64,000 nt of DNA from Chrysogorgia sp. JL179-B06 (GCA_035772405.1 JAYKKM010000172.1:53501-117500); one strand, 5' to 3'. Numbered from the stretch's first letter, positions 1 to 11,914 are shown. Notes: generated by a model not told the origin, from the letters alone. Numbers and translations are program-made.

Positions 1-54
1 TTATCAGATATAAAACACGAGGCGCAGCCGAGTGTTTTATATCTGATAAAACAC
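1..54. repeat. Short perfect hairpin with CGAGGCGCAGCCGA centre
   Basis: Two 18-base arms reading TTATCAGATATAAAACAC and its complement flank a GC-rich centre. Similar hairpins with the same kind of centre but other arm sequences recur near 5960, 19380, 30610 and 42205. The function is unknown; it probably belongs to a mobile-element family. Confidence 0.75.
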
Positions 55-108
55 GTCTGCGAGTGTTTTAAACGGCTTAAAAAAACGACCAGCATTTGGT
101 AAGTTCGT

Positions 109-401
109 TGGCGTAGTAATTTTGAAAAATAACGTTGTCTAAGCCGAGAAAATCAAAGCTAAAGTTTATGTAAATTAGGATGAATCTTTATCACATATAA
201 AGATACGACACGGTGGTGATTTTCCTTTGTGTTTTCTTCATGCATTATTAATGAGTTTTTTAAATAATGCATGAAGAAAACACAAAGGAAAATCACCACC
301 GTGTCGTATCTTTATATGTGATAAAGATTCATCCTAATTTACATAAACTTTAGCTTTGATTTTCTCAGACAACGTTATTTTTCAAAATTACTACGCCAAC
401 G
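109..401. repeat. Long near-perfect inverted repeat (foldback element)
   Basis: The left arm (about 109-246) and right arm (about 261-401) are almost perfect reverse complements of about 140 bases each, around a short centre containing AATGAGTTTTTTAAA. The element is flanked by the short hairpin family on both sides. No ORF is visible. The shape is that of a MITE or foldback element. Confidence 0.85.
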
Positions 402-733
402 GCCGAGTGTTTTATATCTGATAAAACACTGCTGCTCGTGTTTTAAACATGACATATAAAACTCATTAATAATTCACGAGGAAAAGACAAAGGAAATCAC
501 TACCATGTCGTAGGTTTTATATGTGATAAAGATTCCGCATGATTTACATATCAAACTTTATCTTTGATTTTCTCGGCTTATAGACAACATTGATTTTCAA
601 AATTACTACGCCAATGAACTTATCAAATGGGTCGTTTTTTTAAGCCGTTTAATAAACTCGCAGCGCGTGTTTTATCAGATTTAAAACACTCGGGCTGGCC
701 CTCGTGTTTTAAATCTGATAAAACACTGCTGCT

Positions 734-735
<2 letters not shown>
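402..735. repeat. Degenerate copy of the foldback element plus hairpin
   Basis: This stretch repeats one arm of the 109-401 element with substitutions (the ACTACGCCAA end is at about 604-614) and closes with another ATCAGATTTAAAACAC hairpin at about 672-728. Confidence 0.65.
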
Positions 736-1786
<1,051 letters not shown>

Positions 1787-1991
1787 ATTGCATTGCATTG
1801 CATTGCATTGCATTGCATTGCATTGCATTGCATTGCATTGCATTGCATTGCATTGCATTGCATTGCATTGCATTGCATTGCATTGCATTGCATTGCATTG
1901 CATTGCATTGCATTGCATTGCATTGCATTGCATTGCATTGCATTGCATTGCATTGCATTGCATTGCATTGCACATGCATTGCATTGCATTA
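1787..1991. repeat. (ATTGC)n pentanucleotide microsatellite
   Basis: About 40 nearly perfect tandem copies of a five-base unit, with one interruption (CACATG) near 1970. All six frames are open across it, giving repetitive HCIAL-type and MQCNA-type peptides that are artefacts. A short ACAAT-type pentamer array follows at about 2028-2057. Confidence 0.97.
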
Positions 1992-2682
1992 CGAAATTAA
2001 TACCATGCATACATATATAATAAAACACAATACAATACAATATACAATACAATACAATTGGTTTCCCTCCAAAAGAGCGGAAGACTAGACACAAAGGCTA
2101 AGCGGGCGCGCAAGTGCACGTGCAGGGACCGTTTGGAGGACATTTGATATTCACATTAATTCATAACCTATAGTGGCCGAACTAGAGCTTAATATAAGAT
2201 AAATAGTAGTAAATAGAATGAAAAGCTTGTATGGTGGTGACTCGGTGATTAATTTTTAAAATAATTGAATTCAGATTCGTTGATTTAATTCTTGGTTTAG
2301 ATAATACATTTTGCTGAAAACTGTTAATTATTTGGATACATTGCTTTTAAACAACTGTCCGCTGGACATTTAAGTAAGTGTAATTCTTTCAGCAGAAATC
2401 AAAGTTCGTTATCCAACGTTCCAATTGCTCAATAAATTTAAATAAATGATAATCTTTGGCGGTGCAGATACGCCAAAACATGTCTCGATTTTTTGCGGTT
2501 ATGATAAAAATACCCCGTCTAAATTAAAATAGAATCTTCGAAAAATACTAATGCAGTTCTTTGAACTAATTAATACCACAAAACCATGTTATTGCATGTT
2601 GTTTTCTCGAAAGTGGCAGAATTTATGGCAGCTGATGTCACGATTCGATAACATCTGTTTCCAGCGAACCCAGTACTTAGTT
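1992..2682. other. Unannotated AT-rich stretch
   Basis: Apart from the small ACAAT array at its start I see no gene or repeat in this stretch. Confidence 0.5.
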
Positions 2683-3260
2683 TGTGATATAAAAGTGTTG
2701 TAGTGTTCAGCTGAAATACAAATTGAAAATAATTAATACTAAAAGGTTAATTGCCAAAATAGTGTGTATAGGAGGTTTAACGTTTCGAGCGTAGACCCTT
2801 CGTGAGAGAGTGAAACAAAGCCGGTGTGATATAAAAGTGTTGTACTTCGTACTGCATGAGTATAGAAATACAAATAAAAAACTGTAAAAGGTTGGTGTAC
2901 TGCCGAAATTGTGTTGTATAGGATGTTTAACGTTTCGAGAAAATTAAAAGACTCTTCGTCAGAGAGTGAAACGTAAAGTGTGATTTATAAAAGTGTTGTT
3001 CTGCGTAAGCAGTGTAGAAATATTTAAAACAACTCTAAAAGGTTGGTGACTGCCGAAATCATGTGTATATATGAAGTTTAACGTTTCGAGCAAATTAAAA
3101 GACTCTTTATCAGAGAGTGAAATGTAAAATGTGATATAAAAGTGTTGACTTTGTATAGGCAGTGTATAAATATTTAAAAAAACTCTATAAGGTTGGTGTA
3201 CTGCCGAAATAGTGTGTAGGATGCTTAACGTTTTGTGCGAAGAGCCTTGTCACAGAATGA
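2683..3260 (-). repeat. Tandem repeat, about 150-bp unit, with hammerhead-like motif
   Basis: Four diverged units each hold ATAAAAGTGTTGT, CTAAAAGGTTGGTG, TGCCGAAAT and AACGTTTCGAG in the same order. Read on the minus strand each unit contains CTGACGAAG, a short pairing segment, and CGAAACGTTAAAC, which resembles the CUGANGA...GAAA core of hammerhead ribozymes with one extra base before stem II. Single related copies lie near 22316-22440, 23100-23160 and 61015-61180. A Penelope-like origin is an inference. Confidence 0.7.
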
Positions 3261-3289
3261 AACGTAAAGTGACTACGAAAACTAAACTA

Positions 3290-3560
3290 ACTTAACTTTT
3301 TATTTATACTGGATAACCCTATAAGTCATTAAACTGTTATCCCTAGAGGTCCAGTAAGGCCCACCCTCATTGGTCCAGTGTTATTACGTGCAGGAGGAAA
3401 CCGGAGTACCCGGAGAAAACCTGCGGTATTTGGTAGAGTCAAACTGGAAGCACTCTTTAAAAGGCAAAATTTTTAATCTGATAACTGCCCTGAACAGGAA
3501 TCGAACCCGGGTTGCAGAAGTGAAAGACACATGTGCCACTGTGCTGCCAACACCCCGTTA
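3290..3560 (-). mobile_element. tRNA-derived SINE with conserved core
   Basis: Read on the minus strand from about 3556, the sequence begins with a tRNA-like head: an A-box-like TGGCAGCACAGTGG and a B box GGTTCGATTCC. It continues into TTTTCTCCGGGTACTCCGG, a core that I recall from metazoan SINEs. It ends in an AT-rich tail near 3300. The tRNA part does not fold as an intact tRNA. GACGTAAAGTGAC-like repeats lie on both sides. Confidence 0.7.
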
Positions 3561-3589
3561 AGTAGTGAGACGTAAAGTGACACTTTTTA

Positions 3590-4245
3590 TGTTTCACTCG
3601 TTCTTCGCTCGATATATTATATATTGCTTTGTTAGTCGGAATGGCTGAGAACATTTTACAGTTCTTGAAGGAAATTATACGTTTAGCAGTTGAAAAGCGT
3701 TAATTTACATCGTAAAGACAATGAGAAAGAAATAGTTTATTGAGTTTTTCTCAAGCATTTCAATTTTCATGCGTGCGAAATGAGTACGTGCCCTTCGTAA
3801 ATAAAAAAATTAAATGACTGACCGTTTCAATTCAAGATAAAACGATGAGTTGATGTTATAGATAGTGAGATGTAACCGCGATTATCTATTCATGATTAAA
3901 ATATTTATTTTTAATGACATTTGGGTAAATTATAAATATTTAAACAAAATGGTATGTTTAAATCACGAATATACATCTCATTTAATCTGTTTTGATGTTA
4001 ATGCTTGCGTAAAATACCATAGAAACATAGAAGACAAGTTATTCCATGTATATCATAAGAATTTCGTTGTGTAAAGCCTGGTTGTTAAAGATTACATTTT
4101 AATAAATAATGATTTATTCAGATACTTGAATGGCAATTTTACAAACTAGAAAAGTTGGAAAACTCAAGTTACAAAAGTGATACAGTATGTTAAATTAAAA
4201 TATTTAAAATACTAAGAATTATTTAAAAATACAATTCAATCTAAG
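3590..4245. other. AT-rich stretch without recognised feature
   Basis: No domain, RNA or repeat is recognised. A 69-codon open frame at 3865-4074 has no similarity I know. Confidence 0.4.
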
Positions 4246-4249
4246 CGAT

Positions 4250-4670
4250 TATACGACTATATACAATTAAAAGAAACTATCCCACATCCTAACACATGTC
4301 GGTAAGAAGCTGTTGCTAAAATGTTTGGTTCTACACTTAAACGATGGCAATTTACGGGCATCACGGAAGTCATAATGGCGAACAACGGGTTCAGGCACCA
4401 AGTCTCAAGTAAAGACTCCCTTCTGTCGAAGACAGCCGATAGGTTCAGTTCGCGTAGTCCTTGGATGTATGTTAAGTGTGGATGGATTATTCGAACGGCA
4501 CGCTGTTGTATGTCCTCAACGTAGTCTCTCAACAATAACATCAAAAAGAAGTGCCACACAGGATAGGCATATCCTATACAGGTCTAACAAAATAGCAGAA
4601 AACCGAACGAAGATCGCCCGAAGGAACACCGCTCTGTTTTAACGTCCGTAGATGCGTACAGACGCTTGCT
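4250..4670 (-). pseudogene. Non-LTR retrotransposon RT C-terminal fragment
   Basis: Conceptual translation on the minus strand gives YAYPVWH near 4580-4560, then DYVEDIQQRAVRIIHP and LNLSAVFDRRESL. This is the thumb and C-terminal block seen after the reverse transcriptase palm of CR1/Jockey-type LINEs (CPVWH ... IEKIQKRALRII ... L.L.DRRE). Frames are broken and no palm motif is present. The fragment stops at the left edge of the CACTA-like element at 4672, so it was probably cut by that insertion. Confidence 0.75.
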
Positions 4671-4689
4671 ACACTGTTAATTCTTGGGA

Positions 4690-4995
4690 GCTGAAACAAC
4701 TCCAAAGGTGGTGTTGAAACCACTCCCAAGAGTGGAGTGAAATATTTAGAGTTGATTTGACTCCATTATTGGAGTTGAAATAACTCCAGTCTGGAGTGAA
4801 GTTTGGTACAAGCTATTTTTGGAGTTGTTTTCACTCTTTTTGAAAATCACTCCACTTCACCATATATTTGTGGAGTTGTTTCTACTCCCAGGTAGAGTGG
4901 AAACGACTCCTGTTTTGGAGTTAAATTGATGGAGTGAAAATGACTCTACCAAGTGGTGTTGTTATAACTCCTCTGTGGAGTGGATTACTCCAATA
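4690..4995. repeat. Left subterminal array of GGAGT/ACTCC half-palindromes
   Basis: More than a dozen GGAGT or ACTCC pentamers are arranged as short imperfect palindromes (for example GGAGTTGAAATAACTCC) spaced about 15-30 bases apart. The same arrangement is found at the opposite end, about 9555-9840. Confidence 0.85.
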
Positions 4996-4999
4996 TTGG

Positions 5000-5590
5000 G
5001 TTACAAAGAACTGCATGATTTATGATGTTACCGGGCATCTATTTTATTCACTTTAATATACAACTGCAATTTGATAGAATTATATATTTTAAACAGAGTA
5101 TATATATATATTATATATATATATGTATGTATAATATATATTTATATATAATACTAGCATTTTCTAATAGAAATTAGTACTGTGCTCTGGAAGTGATTCC
5201 ACTTTTTACAATTAAGAATTACTCATTTTTGACAGGCTGTCCCTTTGCTGCATTCTAAAACACATGTAATATATTACAAATAATAAAATGCTCACAACTT
5301 ACATAACTTATGACCATATTATGATCTTGCATGTGCTCCACACTCCACAGCAATGTGTTACTCTTCCATTAATTAAGTACTTTATTTTAAACAAGTTTAC
5401 GCTTCAATTTCAAATCTCATGTCATTTTCAATTCAATTTCAATTTCAAATCTCATCTCATTGGTTTAACCTGATTAAGTGGTACATAACATGTAAAATCC
5501 TTGGAATATGCAATCTTGCAGTTACTTATACTGTATGTGGTTGAATAACTTGAGTTACTTATATGAGCTGTGAGCAGTATGTCTCAATGA
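5000..5590. other. AT-rich interior, TA-rich patches
   Basis: Short TATA runs near 5100-5150. No coding exon recognised. Confidence 0.5.
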
Positions 5591-5615
5591 GGGGGGGGGG
5601 GGGGGGGGGGGGGGG
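5591..5615. repeat. Poly-G tract of 25
   Basis: Twenty-five consecutive G residues, unusual in this AT-rich window. The length is likely polymorphic or affected by assembly. Confidence 0.95.
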
Positions 5616-5919
5616 TAGGGTAAGGAAATCGTACAAACTATGAAATCATTCAAATGTGTTCAATTATGTTTCAATTATAATAACTGTTGTTTTTGTTTTG
5701 GGGTTATACGCTTTTATATGCGTTGAATAACAGGAATAGTTTGTTCAATCGATCGACCAATGTAATTCATTCTGATTAGGACAGCCTTCTGTGGGAGGGG
5801 AGGGAGGTAGGACTTATTAGTTATCACGTGACATTGTAATATGACAGGTCATTGAGAAATCAGACCAGCTTTGAAGCTTTCCTTTTTGATTGTCTCGCAT
5901 ACAAGCAAGAAGTGTTATT

Positions 5920-6042
5920 TAACAGTTATTCCACGAACTCGAGTCGTATATGAGCTGATAGCCGACGAGGCGCTAGCCGACGAGGCGCTAGCCGAGTCGG
6001 CTATCAGCCATATACGACGAGAGTGAGTGGAATAACTGTTTT
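5920..6042. repeat. Hairpin with CGAGGCG..AGCCGAG centre
   Basis: AACAGTTATTCCAC (about 5921) pairs with GTGGAATAACTGTT (to about 6040), and inner arms around CTGATAGCCGAC pair across a duplicated GACGAGGCGCTAGCC centre. It is directly attached to the left end of the crypton-like remnant. Confidence 0.75.
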
Positions 6043-7238
6043 ATTATATACACAAGCTCTGGATATGAACAACATAAAATTGCAAGTTTATATTATACAA
6101 GTAATTGAATAGATTTTTAAATTTTCTCTCAACATCCGTCATGCGTAATGAAGACAAAATTATGTCACGTGAAAGTGAAACGTCGATCAATCACTCATGG
6201 AAGGCATTCATATTATAAACAGTTTGAACGAAGAAAGTTTCGCTCTGCAAAACCACTTTACCGATCAAAAAACAGTTAAGCAAAGTCAGTTGTAAATGTT
6301 CACATTGCAATGGTGAAAGTTGAACACTGTACTTTTTGTCGTGGAGCTTCGCCGACTGCCATGAACCCCGTTCATGTTGACATCAAACTTATTGCATTTT
6401 GAATCATTTGGACGCTGAAAGAGACTTTCACTAGACTTTCACAAGCATGATTTAGATGCTTCAAGTATTTTTGGATCGTTTCGGCAGGGCGGATGCTTGA
6501 GTCTCGAATACGGAAGATTTTGCCGTAGGATCACTCATCTTCGGTGTTGCCGAGTCCGCCTTTTGCTCTTTTGAAATGGGTTTTTTGTAGACTATCTCCA
6601 GCTATCTTGCCAGACTTTCTCAAGTCTTTGACGAAAGCTTCTAGAATATGGTTTGCTTCAGCAAAGGTAGGGTCACCAATTATGCTAAAACCTTTGTTTG
6701 ACGTTTTTTGAGAAATCTAAATGGCAGCTCTAATGAACTTCATTGTTGTTTTTATTTACAAGCCATCTTTCTGCCTTAGCAGAAATGTGAAATTGCTTTA
6801 TTAAGCAAGAATTTAACTTTGTTTTGGACATTTCTGTTATGTACTTGTCAAATTTCTTTGAACTCGTAAACCATTCATTCGTAAACCAAGTAGAAACGCT
6901 AAAATTTAATTTTTTGAAGGCCAAAAATATTTCTAGCAACGCCACTTTAAACGTCGCTGTTTTTCTAAAAATATGAAATTTGGAGAGCTTTTCGTAAAAT
7001 CTAGTTGTTCTATCTACCGTCAAATACTTTCATTCCGAATTTGGTTGCTTTCTGTGTGCATTTTGGTGTACTATTTCCCAGTAAAACTTGAATTTCTTCT
7101 TCGTTTAATTCTGCAAATCTGGCAGCCATTTTGCTAGATTTCTCTACTAGTAGGATATGAGCTGATAGCCTACTAGTAGAGGAACCAATCAGATTGCAGA
7201 ATAGCTCATATCCAGAGCTTGTGTATATAATAACAGTC
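6034..7238 (-). mobile_element. Terminal-repeat-bounded element with crypton-like (DUF3504) remnant
   Basis: TATATACACAAGCTCTGG near 6047 and its complement near 7212 belong to inverted repeats of about 33-35 bases that bound a decayed gene on the minus strand. A further hairpin (CTACTAGTAG arms, about 7146-7182) lies between the right repeat and the gene start. Classic cryptons have no inverted termini, so either the repeats belong to the hairpin family or the ORF was captured. Confidence 0.55.
6545..7129 (-). pseudogene. DUF3504 / crypton-type tyrosine-recombinase-like remnant
   Basis: From an ATG at 7129 the minus strand encodes MAARFAELNEEEIQVLL followed by a KCTQKATKFGMKVFD block. This matches the N-terminal part of DUF3504 proteins (crypton-derived family that includes ZMYM2 and QRICH1 tails), where a FAxLxxEEIxxLL segment precedes NTxxATKxxxxVF. 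Further down (about 6720-6545), in another frame, SIIGDPTFAEANHILEAF and VKDLRKSGKIAGDS match the later part, where a D..F..AN..F.A...DL...GKG motif is usual. Frameshifts and stops separate the two, and the catalytic C-terminal part is absent. Family identity is from memory of its conserved segments. Confidence 0.65.
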
Positions 7239-7458
7239 TTTAGCCGCATCTTTGTTGTGTATTTGGTTCGTAGCCGTTTCCCCCCGCCTGAAGTGTAACT
7301 ACAAGAGGTAAGCGTTTATATTTTGATTGAAGTATAAAATTGACCTTTTGTCCTTTTGATTTTCGCTTGAGTAGTCATCTAGTTCAACAACTCCCTTGGG
7401 CGATGATCGCTTTAATTTGTCTTTTGAACTCGTTCTTATCCCATGTAGTGCCGTAATA

Positions 7459-9330
7459 ATGGAAGCAAAGCTGCTCAATTGTATGATTAAAGCTCTCGTG
7501 AGACAAGAAACTGTTGAAGCTCTTTTAGAAGAGGAGGTAAGTGCACTCAAACGAACACAGATATTTTGGCGCTAAAACCGTTGGCGTTGACCTCTACAGA
7601 TATAACGCTTAGATAAACCGTTGTAGTTATATTACTATGAAAGATTCCTGCCAGCAGAGGTCTCTCAAGGCCTCATAAGATACTTAAGGCAAAAAAGGGC
7701 AATGGACAAGAACAGGGAAACTGTTCCGACTTGTCACCATTGGAGATGAGCATGTCATCGGTTGTTTACGAGTATAAACTATACCGGGCAAGTAGAGTAT
7801 CACAAGAATATCATTCCAAATTTGACAGAGGCTCTGGAAGATAACCCCCATAAAAAATGTGGTAAGTTGATGGCAAGATACACTGAGGGCATTGTTTGGC
7901 TTTCTTGTGTTTTAAAATTAGTGAATTAAGTTACCATAATACCATTGAAACATTCTTGCCAGAAATCAGTCCAATATACATGCTCTATTAGGGCTAGAGC
8001 TTTGAACAACACTGATCAGTCCTAAAGAGGTTACTTAAAGTGCCTATATCATCCTCAGGGATTTTACATATAATTTGTAATATATGGAACATTCTGAGAA
8101 GAAATGCAGTGTATCTTACTGTGCAAAAACTTCATCTTCATCGACTTTTTCGCTGTTAATGTTGCTGGACATGACGTCAAAGTAGGATTTGCAAATTAGT
8201 TTTCTTTTGTTTCCAGGCACAAAAAATCCTAGTTTGACGTCATGTCCGGTAACTTTAACATGCAGTAAATCTGTGAAGATGAAGTTTTTCCCTGAGAAGA
8301 TATATTGCATTTCTTCTCAGAATGTTCTAAATATTACAAATATGTAAAGACCCTGAGGATGATATAGGCACTTTAAAGAAGTTCCACTCAGCCACTTCTT
8401 TAATTGTTATTGTGTACAGTGTTAAATGCCCTATTTTGATATCACTAAGTTACACACTTTACTGTAATTCATAACAGTAATGTATGTATGCATAATTTTA
8501 TATTGAAATTGCACTGAAAACTTTCTTATCTCCTACAACAGAAATTGAAGGTGCAGCTTCAGTAATTGCTCTGTCTACTCTACTGAAGGAGCGCAGCCAG
8601 GAAAGTGCTGTAATCAAAATTTGTTCCGTAAGTAACATGTAACATTTCAAGTAACTAGCGACAAATTACATAAAAACAGAAAGGTGAACTAATGCGCAAG
8701 CAATTTTTGTTAATCATAGCAGGGTCTTTGTTATAGCAGGGTTCATTAGTCGTCCCTTTTCTAATCCAGTAGCATCAAATCCTGATTGGAGCTAACATTT
8801 TCATTTCATACAATACATTAAATAACAGAAATAAAACTAAAGTTGTGACATCTAGATCAATAAGCAGCCTTCGCCTGTAACACTATTATTGCCAGCCTTG
8901 TTCAAACTTACATATGTTGAAAATGTTGTGTGTAACTATACATTATTACATGGTAAAAATGTGTCATTATCTTTGGGACATGGTTGATAGTAATGGTTAT
9001 ATGCTATTTTTTTCTTTTCCAGGAGAATGAATCAGTCGACAAGGCCATTAACGAGTCTGTTTTCCCCAGGCTAGTGGCGGCAGGGGAAATCAATGACATT
9101 GACCCTCTTTACATTGTTGCAGAGGGGAAATTGGTGGCCAAACTAAGTGGGACAAGTGCGGGGTTACCAATGGCACGTGCTCATAATGGGTACTTACTAT
9201 ATATTTTAATATAGAGTACCCACTAAAGGCCAAAAAAATGTACTTGTTTCTTGAGGCTATGCTCCTCGAAAACACAACGGAAGCCAAAAAGCGGGTAGCT
9301 TTGCAAAAACTTATGAAAGAACTCGAGTAA
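7459..9330 (+). CDS. Uncharacterised multi-exon ORF inside the CACTA-like element
   Basis: Four exons with compatible phases can be joined. Exon 1 is 7459-7536 (26 codons from ATG, donor GTAAGT, ending VEALLEEE). Exon 2 is about 7798-7861 (NLTEALEDNPHKKC, donor GTAAGT, weak acceptor). Exon 3 is 8542-8627 (IEGAASVIALSTLLKERS, both splice sites good). Exon 4 starts at 9023 (ENESVDKAINESVFPRL, then LYIVAEGKLVAKLSGTS). In frame, exon 4 ends at a stop at 9212-9214. Another frame stays open to 9330 and encodes a Lys/Leu-rich helix (MYLFLEAMLLENTTEAKK), so a frameshift near 9190 may have truncated the protein. I do not recognise the family. Its position between the inverted termini suggests a transposon accessory or captured gene. 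The intron between exons 2 and 3 carries a MITE. Confidence 0.45.
8039..8372. mobile_element. TTAA-type MITE with long inverted termini
   Basis: AGTGCCTATATCATCCTCAG at the left and its complement at the right begin arms of about 140 bases that pair throughout (GAACATTCTGAGAAGAAATG, CTTCATCTTCA and TGACGTC are shared). TTAA borders both sides (8035-8038 and 8373-8376), the target duplication of piggyBac/Kolobok-type elements. No coding capacity. Confidence 0.85.
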
Positions 9331-9554
9331 ACTATAACTAATATGTTAGTTTATTCCATGGTTTGTTATCATCAATATGCATTGTAAGATTTTGTTAGGT
9401 TAGATTATTATTTGTATAGTTTCTGTATTAGTGTATATAGTATTATAGTCATTTCTATATGATATATTTTGTGTATGTTTTAGCTATTAAATATTTTTTG
9501 GATGTATTTTGTACATGGATTGTTGTTATACATACACTAGCTGAGATTGATGTT

Positions 9555-9840
9555 TGGTTCTGGAGTGAATTTCACTCCAGCATGAGAGAGTTGTTTCAAC
9601 ACCAAAATGTGGAGTTATTTCAACTCCATTTTTGGAGTGATTTCCACTCCAGTATGAGAGAGTTATTTCAACACCAAACATTGGAGTTATTTCCACTCCA
9701 TTCGTGGAGTTATTTCCACTCCACTCCTGGAGTGAATTTCACTCCACATGTGGAGTGCAAAAAGTGGAGTGAAAAGTACTCCAAAAGTGGAGCGGTTCTG
9801 TACCTTTTTTTTTCACTCCACTTTTGGAGTTGTTTCAGCT
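9555..9840. repeat. Right subterminal array of GGAGT/ACTCC half-palindromes
   Basis: Mirror image of the array at 4690-4995, again with GGAGT...ACTCC short palindromes and ending in the conserved terminus at 9857. The 185-codon open frame running through it is an artefact of the repeat. Confidence 0.85.
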
Positions 9841-10207
9841 CCCAAGAATTAACAGTGTATAGCTTTAGAGTATATACATGTGAAAATGCGTTACGCCCAA
9901 TCAAAATCGCGTACAGGCTCTTCACATATCAAAATATAACCAATGAAATACAAGATAATAATTTAACAGCCAATCAGACTACTCTTGCAGAAAAGCGTGC
10001 CAAAGCATTTCCCTAGTGCCAAGTGCGCTAGTTGTTTACTTGTAAAGAAAAAATATGTGTGCAAATACCTATTGTTTTACCTCTCTCTGCACTTCTCTAT
10101 TATAATTTTAGACGAAATATAAAATGTATATAATTGTTAACCGAGTAAAATAATACTATTTTTAAGTTTTAAGTTTTCTTCCGTTAAGTTTTATGAAGAG
10201 TTTATAG

Positions 10208-10612
<405 letters not shown>

Positions 10613-10689
10613 TGGTTAATAGGCTCTAACCATTGACTTACAGCTAACATCGTTTGGTACTTCTGCTTCAGAACAAAACAATCAAAACA

Positions 10690-11895
10690 ATCATGTGATA
10701 CAATTGATTGCTTAACAAGCTACGCCAGTTCAACATCACTGGCAAGTTACTTGGTTGGTTCAGTGATTTCCTATGTAAACGCAGACAGCGAGTCACCATA
10801 CGGGGTGCCACATCTGAAGAACGTTCTGTGACATCCGGTGCCCCACAATGGTCCATTCTGGGACCAATGTTGTTTCTAATATTTGTTAACGATTTACCGG
10901 ACGTTCCTACATCATCGTTCGTTGCTTCCTTTGCTGACGATATTAAGGTTCACAAAAGAGTGAATTCTGTTATGGACGCTGAGGCTCTACAAACTGATTT
11001 AAATAACCTTAATGAGTGGTCGAATATTCAATCGCTCCAAGTGCAAAAGCCAGCAAATTACCCGCAAAAAGAATCCTGTACATTTTATATACACCATGAA
11101 TGAAACCTGCTTGCATGCAATATGTGAAATGATGAAGGATCTTGGTATCTGGATTTCTAGCGATCTAACATGGTCAAAGCAAGTGCATGGCGAACAAATT
11201 ACTGGGTTTCATCCGCAGAACGTCTAGAGATATCCAGGAAACTACAACACGCCGAACCTTATACCTGGCTCTAGTGCGTCCACACCTTGGGTACGCAACT
11301 CAGGTGTGGGCACCACAGTCGATTGAGCTGCTCAAACGGGTAGAGTGTTTGCAGAGACGTGCAACTAAATACATTTTAAAACTTCCCTTTCGATGCGAGA
11401 TTCAATATAAGAAACGATTACAGCAGACAAACTTGTTACCAATCTCATATTGGCATGAGTTCCTAGATCTAATTTTCTTCTTTAAAGCCATAAATGGTTT
11501 AATTGACATAAGCAGTGATATTCTACCAACTCAAAGGAATACAACTAGATCGGCTAGTAATAAAGTTTACACATTTATTCCAAAGAAGTGCAAAACGACC
11601 ACGTATCAGCGATCCTATTTTGTAAGAACTTGTAGAATATGGAATTCTCTACCAGAACACTTGCGACGAAGAACTATTACTTTGAACGTTTTTAGAAAGT
11701 TTCTTTTGGATTATTATTTTTGCGCTTCAAATAATGTTTTCGACCAAGACGATCCACGTACATGGAAGACCATCTGTCTTAAGTGTAACACTGCTAGCGG
11801 CCTGGGCCAGGTGCCATCATGTTGTTTTTAAACTTAACATTATGTAATTTTTGGGTCTGTCTGTCTGTCTGTCTGTTTGTTTGTTTATGTGTTTG
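10690..11895 (+). mobile_element. 5'-truncated LINE (CR1/L2/Jockey-like), RT domain remnant
   Basis: The plus strand encodes a LNKLRQFNITGKLL start and TIRGATSEERSVTSGAPQ, then the RT box 4/5 segment ILGPMLFLIFVNDLP and FADDIKV, the F/YADD catalytic motif. After frameshifts come LGIWISSDLTWSKQV, the thumb LYLALVRPHLGYATQVW and LLKRVECLQRRATKYIL, and the C-terminal tail RIWNSLPEHLRR ending at a stop at 11831. The 3' end carries TCTG and TTTG short repeats (11857-11895), as in CR1/L2 3' tails. The N-terminal endonuclease and early RT boxes are missing; at least two frameshifts make it non-functional. Confidence 0.9.
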
Positions 11896-11914
11896 TTTGT
11901 AAGTATACTTTCTC

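Larger units (their letters stand above)
4672..9857. mobile_element. Putative CACTA-type (CMC) DNA transposon, about 5.2 kb
   Basis: The left end CACTGTTAATTCTTGGGAG and the right end, its reverse complement ending CAGTG at 9857, form inverted termini of about 35-40 bases (shared AGCTGAAACAACTCCAAA inside). CACTG termini followed by subterminal short-repeat arrays are typical of the CACTA/EnSpm/Chapaev group. A TA dinucleotide borders both ends, so a target duplication of 2 bp is possible but not proven. Inside are two subterminal palindrome arrays, a crypton-like remnant, a TTAA MITE and an unrecognised multi-exon ORF. No CACTA transposase is recognised, so the element may be non-autonomous, or two unrelated ends may be in inverted orientation. 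Confidence 0.55.

Noticed and set aside
2683..3260. CRISPR-like array
   Set aside because: Units are about 150 bases, diverged along the whole length, with no unique spacers; the setting is eukaryotic.
9191..9215. Intron joining the two frames of the ORF end
   Set aside because: It would be only 25 bases long, so a frameshift is more likely than a splice.
9459..10016. 185-codon open frame
   Set aside because: Runs through the GGAGT/ACTCC array and terminus of the CACTA-like element; no domain.
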